A stretch of DNA of 64,000 bases from Paulownia fortunei (taxonomy: Eukaryota; Streptophyta; Magnoliopsida; Lamiales; Paulowniaceae). Below are positions 58,057 through 64,000 of this stretch, one piece after another. The stretch covers positions 15,976,278-16,040,277 of the forward strand of contig CM033114.1 in the NCBI GenBank assembly GCA_019321725.1, read 5' to 3'. Every line of letters begins with the position of its first letter. Position 1 is the first letter of the stretch. The notes beneath the pieces were generated by a model, which saw only the letters and a list, made by a program, of their open reading frames with translations, was not told the origin of the DNA and did not search any database. A program made the translations under genes and the position numbers.

Positions 58057-58934
58057 TATTAGAATAGTACTCGATGAACTAATTAGATTAGTCATCTTCA
58101 AACTCTTGTTAAAAAAATCTTATTCATATCAATATTAATAAATGGTAATTCTTCATCTTAAATTTTACATTATAAAAATAAGATGAAGTTTATAGACCAC
58201 ACATAGCTATGGGGAATGGTCACACTTAGGATGGCGATCATAGATGATGTCTCTATGTCTTTAGTCTTACAAACATTCTAAGTCAAATATTCATTGAGAT
58301 GGGACATCGATAAGTTCTAGAAGACTTGATCATACTATGCTGGCTCTTAAGAAGAATGCTTATTCTATGGGCATCAATATTTTGATACTAGTTCATATAT
58401 ACGGGTACTTGTTAGGGAACAACTACACTAAACAAGCCAACTTGTAAATTCTCAATTGGAACAATATTATCAGATATGAATTTCCTCATTATGATAGTAC
58501 AAGTTTTAGGCTTTAGACTTGAGGCACCATTGCAACCTTGTGAATGACATATTAAAGTTTGATTAACTCATTGCATGACAATCACAAGAAAAATATTTTA
58601 GGTATAGTATCATCATTTATAGAGGTTTATGAGTAGTCAACAAAAGATCCATCACCTATCGAGTTGAATAGGTGAATATCCTATGTTTTCTATGGTTCTT
58701 GACTTGAAAGTTCTTGGCCAAGGCTGGATGAAAGTTAGAAAAAGGATTTCTAATTTCATCATGGAGTATTGTAACTAGAATGTGTACATAGTTATTGAGC
58801 TAATAGGTTTTGACTAATAATCTATACTCTAAGCTAAATTGAAAATAAGTTGACTTAAGGTCGTACTTGCAAGGTTTTCACAACTGGAGAGGGTCACTCT
58901 GTCACCTATATCTTCTTCATGACATGTTGTTAGA
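58057..58934 (+). mobile_element. Copia LTR G, 3' LTR truncated to its first 0.88 kb
   Basis: It begins TATTAGAATAG, equivalent to the family start TGTTAGAGTAG, directly after the RNase H relic. It follows LTR E up to the GTTAGATGTT block (E position about 39893-39902). It then ends abruptly where inverted LTR H begins. It is the 3' LTR of the Copia element whose 5' LTR is J copy 2. Confidence 0.75.
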
Positions 58935-61000
58935 TGTTGCTGGATTCACGCTATATCGGGATACCAAACACAACAAAAAATAAAAAAAATAATATAAAAA
59001 TGTATCATATGCATTTTGTATCCTAAAATCCATGGAGACTGATCGACTATGTGTTATAAAAACCTATTAAATAAATATCGATTAACAAGTTCAAAACTTA
59101 TACTTGAAGCTTTTTGTTTAATGACGATGAATTAAAATGACTCAAGTCGTTATCTATCCACAACATATCATAATTCATGAAACCCCAAACTCCTTCATTA
59201 GATTAATTCACTTAGAGTTCGAGTCTTACCCCTCTAAGCGTATCCACACCCCAGTTACCCACTTGCAATGGTTTCTACGCTTGTGGAATATGATTATATA
59301 ATTCTAGCCTAATGACGTGTATAAGGATTTGGAACAAATACAATGCTTTATGTTTGGTGTGTGTTTTGATTCTTAATTCAACTAGTAAAATAAAGAATTA
59401 TAACAAGTTCAAGAATAAGGGATTAAGGTTCGGTGACTATGCAGAGAGAGGAGTGGGTGAATTTTTGGAGTGGCTTTCCTTTAAAAAATGTGTGAAATTT
59501 GTAGCTCAGTTCTTCTAAAAAATTAGCCCATATGAGGGCTTTAATGGCCCTTTAATTTCCTTCTCAAAGGGACTCCTTCCTTATCCTACTTACCTTTTAT
59601 TCATACCTAGTGTGTTGTATAAGGTAAGTCTTCATATCACTTGTGATAATTCCACGACCTCAATTCATTTAGGATGTGGATTCCCATTCCAATTCGTACT
59701 GGGCCTCAATCTCCATCAAGCCCATACCTAATGGACTTATACCTAATTAATTAATTAATTAGGTATAATTTAATTGATTCACACAACTAAACATGAGTAA
59801 AATATTTTCAATATAATTAATTAATGCAATTATTTAATTATTTATTCCAATTGGGCCACCTAATCTAATTAATTTAATTAATTAATTCAATCAATTAATT
59901 GAATTAATTCAAAAATTGAATAATTTAAGCTCCAATAATTAATTTTTTCCAACTCTCAAATTATTTTATGGATAAGAATTGGACTTGTCTAAGTTGGTGT
60001 GTGACTTCTTAGGTTTACCCACAAGCTAGTTGTGGCCACAACTCCTGAGACTTAATTAAATAATTATATATTATCACTAATTATTCCTGTTGGAATCAAC
60101 CCATTGATTCCAAGAACCCACAAATCAAGAGTAGTATATAAAAACATGCCATGAAGTCTTAGATACAAGTGAATGAGCGAATATTTCTAATTACAAATAC
60201 TATGTAAGTACGATCCTTCTGTCTATAAATTTCTCATTTGAGCCTAAGCCATGGATTATTAGTCAAAACCCTATTAGCTAAATACCTATGTGTCTATTCT
60301 TAGTAGCTTGATCCGATGATGAAATTAGAAAATTCATTCTCTAATTTCCATCCAACCTTGGCTAAGGACTTTTGGAATCAAGTATCATGGAAATACATAT
60401 AAGTTTCACCAATTTATCTAAATAGGTAATAGATCCCTTGTTGGATACTAATAAACATCCATGCATGAAAATAATACCCCCGAAATTTTCCTCTTGTGAT
60501 TGTGATGCATTAGGAAATAAATCTAAGTGTATCATGTCGTGTATATGGTTTCAATGATGTTTCAAGTGTAAGGACTAATTTGAGTACTATCATAATGTGG
60601 AAATCCCCATTCGACAACACTTCTTCTCCAATTGTGAATTTTTGAGTTGGTTGTTAAGTGTATTTGTTTCTCTAACAAGCACCCCTATACATGTACTAAT
60701 GTTACAACACCTATCCCCGTGGAATGAAGCATCCTTCTTACAAGCCTACTTCATATGGGGAAATGATTCCTCGATTTAGAATATTTTTAAAACCAAATTC
60801 AAAAAGGCATGCTCCATGATCGCCATCCTATGCGTTACCATACCCCATAGCTATGTATGGTCTAAGGATTTTATCTAATTTTAATAATGCAAACTTAAGA
60901 TGAAAAATTACCAATTTACTGATTTTAATTGAATTAGAGTGTTGAGTCTAGCAATATCAATGCGACCAATCTAATTAGCTCATCGGATACTACTCTAATA
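58935..61000 (-). mobile_element. Copia LTR H, full-length inverted LTR
   Basis: Full-length minus-oriented member of the long-LTR family. Its right end (61000) is TATTAGAGTAG on the minus strand, and its left end reads TGTTGCTGGATTCACG, equivalent to the family terminus TGTTGGGTTTACG. Length is 2066 bases. The AATTAATT core lies at about 59740-59960. The bases flanking the two ends (TTAGA and ATTTT) do not form a target-site duplication, so it did not simply insert into LTR G. Confidence 0.78.
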
Positions 61001-61961
61001 ATTTTTCACTTTCTTATGGCCAATTAACAATCACCACAAAACAAGGAGGGTTTCAATCAAAAAATAATATAATAATACAATACACCTGAACATTATGCTC
61101 TGTTATAACCATTCATCTTCCTCCATCAGGAGTTTCACCCTCTCTCCTTAGTTGAATGAAATTTAGAAATACATAATAAAAGTAGAAAAGATTAAAAATA
61201 GAAGAAAACTAGAGAATATATTTCAATTACTAGAAAATTTACACCACTACTAGAAAATTTAGCTTAAAGAAAGACAACAATAAAATTTTTTCTTCCCCTA
61301 AAAGGGTTTTTTGTGTGTGTTGGATGCCATCCAACAACCCCTATCTATAGTAGAAGAGTTCCTAGATTGACATCTCTAATGAAATTCACTCTAAATGCAC
61401 TCCAAATTAACTTCAAATGTGATCTAAATTCACATGTTATTTTCAATTTTGAATTTTATAATCTATTTTCCTCCATGAAATCAGTTGATTTTGGAAAAGT
61501 GATCAACATAAGAGTTGTAGATTTATCCTATAGCTTTAGTTTCCAACTTGAATAATCTAATTCCAACCAAAATAAAGAAAGTTATGCTTGATTTAAGGAG
61601 ATGTGTTTCCATAGATAGATTCTTTCCAATGCTCTCATTTGAACAAATTATCTGCTATAATCATGGTTGAATTGAGTTGCACTTCCAGCAACAAAGTTAT
61701 AGTTCTATCTCTTGCTTTCAAATGAAGTAAAATTTAAGTCAATAGAGCTTTTGATCAAAGAGTTATGCCCAAAATACCAAAACTGTACAAGTTTGGAAAC
61801 ATGTTGATTTTGAGCCCAATAATCACTTGCAAAATCCAAGTGATTTCTTGCATATATTTTGATCTACACATGATGGACTTAGACAAAAGTGGCCATTTTC
61901 TTCTAATTGTAATACTTCTGTGATTCAATAAAATATTATCTCTCAATTTACTCACGAAATG
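61001..61961 (-). mobile_element. Athila-like Gypsy LTR fragment
   Basis: Sequence from about 61030 to 61300 matches about 29880-30110, the 5' LTR region of the minus-strand Athila-like element, with many substitutions. The rest (CAAAATACCAAAACTGTAC and surroundings) resembles the untranslated LTR text seen near the other Athila copies. Boundaries are not resolved. It is cut by LTR H on the left and by a TGTAACACCC element on the right. Small frames inside are spurious. Confidence 0.5.
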
Positions 61962-64000
61962 TGTAACACCCCCATTCCTACACAACCATATATATTGTAT
62001 AATTTGACATGATAGAACCTGTGTGAATGCATGGAATTTTTTTTTGTAACACTTTAAGAAAAGATATATCACTTCTTACATACACAACCCTGTTTAAAAT
62101 AGAAGGATCAGTATTTATATAAAAACACAACACCCATAACGACCACAATATTTACATACTTATTTACAGTAAAGTTTTAAAAGAGAAATATAGTAACAAT
62201 CTAAAAACATAATACACCAGACTCAAAATATAACAAGCCAACAAAATAGCCCAACAGGTCGTCATCCATGTACACACTCCCTCAAACACCTGCAGGAGCT
62301 CCAACAGCCGACCAACCAGCCAAAGATGCTTCAAGCATCGTCGTACTCACCTACAATGCATAAACTATATGAGCTAACGCTCAGCAAGTAAAGATTATGC
62401 ATGTCAAAGAATAATCCACAATATCAAGTCATGCAACTCAAAATGCTATGCTCACAATGCAATTTTATGCATCAAAATATTTCTCTCAAAATCATTTCTT
62501 TCCTTGGGCCCCTGACCAACGCTACTATCCCATGCACCGGAAAAGAGCTCTGTACACCGCCATAATCCAATGGCCAATAATCATATAAGCATGCAAATCC
62601 ATGCATACTCATACGCATGCAAATCCATGCACGCGAACCTGCAAATCCATGCATAAAACCATGCAAATCCATGCATGCTTCGATGCACTAGTAGTGGTCA
62701 GCAAAACATTTTCCTTTCTCTGAATCATGCCGTGCAATGCAAGATTTATCACAATGCTCGTATATGATGCATGCACGTGCTAATGACAATGCCCATGTAT
62801 GTATGCTCAATGGAGAGCCCTCTACTATGCACATATGATTTATGATATCATATATAATTCACACATCTACTATGTCTATGCATTGTGGTTGCAAATGAAT
62901 CTTTACTTACCTTTCACTTGGTTGGTGGCTTAGTCTAAATTTGTTTAGTATTCCTCTCCAACCTTAGATGTAAAATAGCCTGTAATATTACCCAACATCA
63001 AGCACCATTCCCAATTTGACAAGTTGAAAGCACAAAATCTCATACTAGACCTTAAACACCAAGCTATAAGCTAACAATCAAGCTTTCACAAACTAGAACC
63101 CAATATAGCCCCTCAAATACCTCAATTTCTCATCTTAAATGCATGCAAACATCATGTAATTGAAGTATTATAACTCTAATAGCATGTACCTAATTGTTAA
63201 CATTCAATAGCAACATATCAAGGTTGAAACATGCTAAGTGATCAAATGTGGCAGATTCACATTTTCATATTTTCTTGCTGTCAAGTTTAGTTGCATGCTA
63301 ATTTTAACATCCCTAAGCATATCCAATCACTCCCAAATTTTTACCACACTTATATAACATGTATATAAATGTAACCATATCATAGAATTGCTAAAAATCA
63401 CGGATATAGCTTCCCAAGTTCAGCTCTCTTCACAACATACTGAAACAGATTATTTCCTACCGTGACAGTTTTGCACACTTCATGACATTAATGGTTTTGG
63501 CATCATTAAGTATATTCAATCACTCCAAAATTTTCACCATACTTAGATAACATATATAAGGAGACAACCAGGTCATATTATTACCAAAAATAATGGATTT
63601 AGCTCCCTTAATTCAGTTTCATTCACAGCACACCAAAACAGATTTTGCTATTTTGGCAGTTTGAGTGTTTCTCCAATATCATTCTCTATTTCAATTTCCA
63701 ACTGATAATACTTCATTCCAATACTCTTAACTCATACATGGTCATGTAAATGGTAATAATTATAGGTTTTATTCAACATACCATACACTTTTGAAGCCTA
63801 AAACACAAGAAAACAGTAAGATGACAGTTTCTGCCACAAGTATTTCCTATTAAGTGTTTGTGATCAAAAACCCTTTCTTTGTGCACCAAAGTCTAACTAA
63901 AAACTTCCTAACACTTTTATAAGAGATATTGAAAGCTTAATAAACCATAAAACCATTCATAATAATCTGAAAACCAAAGGCAAAACCGTAGATAAGTGTT
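61962..64000 (+). mobile_element. putative Gypsy LTR starting TGTAACACCC, runs off window
   Basis: The start TGTAACACCCCC is the characteristic first motif of many plant chromovirus-type Gypsy LTRs. It is followed by the usual long low-coding region, with a GAGCTAACGCTCAGCAAGTA block (about 62372-62391). There is no second end, primer site or coding region in the window, so it may be a 5' LTR or a solo LTR. From about 63000 to the end I see nothing more specific than AT-rich sequence. Confidence 0.5.
62580..62672. repeat. short tandem array of ATGCAAATCCATGCA
   Basis: Four imperfect copies of a GCATGCAAATCCATGCA unit, spaced by 5 to 15 bases and rich in the CATGCA (RY-like) hexamer. It lies within the putative Gypsy LTR. 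The 66-codon minus frame across it (HGFxxGF-like text) is a by-product of the repeat. Confidence 0.7.

Noticed and set aside
61313..61555. 80-codon plus frame
   Set aside because: It lies in Athila-like LTR sequence, and its text has no recognisable domain.
1..64000. tRNA, rRNA, CRISPR, organellar or bacterial operon features
   Set aside because: Looked for by eye and not seen. Retrotransposon primer sites were the only tRNA-related sequences. No tRNA-finding program could be run.

Overview
The window is a piece of a plant nuclear genome, most probably a dicot, from a gene-poor, AT-rich, heterochromatin-like region. The evidence is decayed LTR retrotransposons of typical plant lineages (Ty1/Copia; Ty3/Gypsy of the Athila and Tat/Retand types, with the TGGCGCCGTTG primer-binding site), plant L1-type LINE relics, hAT-like MITEs, and relics of two plant gene families (STIG1 and LOG). 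No intact host protein-coding gene, tRNA, rRNA, CRISPR array or prokaryotic feature was found.

Layout. Bases 1-13803 and 42825-56623 are near-identical direct copies of one block; copy 1 stops exactly at a 100-N assembly gap (13804-13903). The block holds a Copia RT/RNase H relic, a reverse-oriented Copia LTR carrying a MITE, two LINE relics, a second Copia LTR carrying another MITE, and the leader, gag, protease and start of integrase of a Copia element. Only copy 2 continues through integrase and RNase H to a 3' LTR piece (to 58934). That piece abuts an inverted LTR (58935-61000), an Athila-like LTR fragment and a Gypsy-type LTR beginning TGTAACACCC that runs off the window.

Bases 13904-18288 hold a second Copia relic (leader, gag, a foreign Gypsy LTR scar, the tail of RNase H, 3' LTR) and another LTR fragment. 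A Tat/Retand-like gag-protease relic follows (20250-21478). Next comes a minus-strand Athila-like element (21481 to about 30350). A LOG (cytokinin-activating enzyme) pseudogene and an unidentified coding relic lie between its integrase and its 3' LTR remnant. Head-to-head with it is a plus-strand Athila-like element (about 30800-35273), whose gag-protease frame runs 879 codons without a frameshift but with eight premature stops.

Bases 35274-42824 hold LINE-like and other dispersed repeats, two weak exon-like relics, a solo Copia LTR (39011-41148) and a STIG1-domain pseudogene (42176-42490). The pseudogene still has a TATA box and a CT-rich leader but carries an in-frame TGA.

One Copia LTR family with unusually long LTRs (2.1-2.5 kb when complete) accounts for ten copies or fragments and is the main architectural theme. 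Nothing here works as a pathway. The points of interest are possible gene capture by an Athila-type element, the pattern of stop-codon decay, the LTR architecture, and whether the large duplication is real or an assembly artefact.
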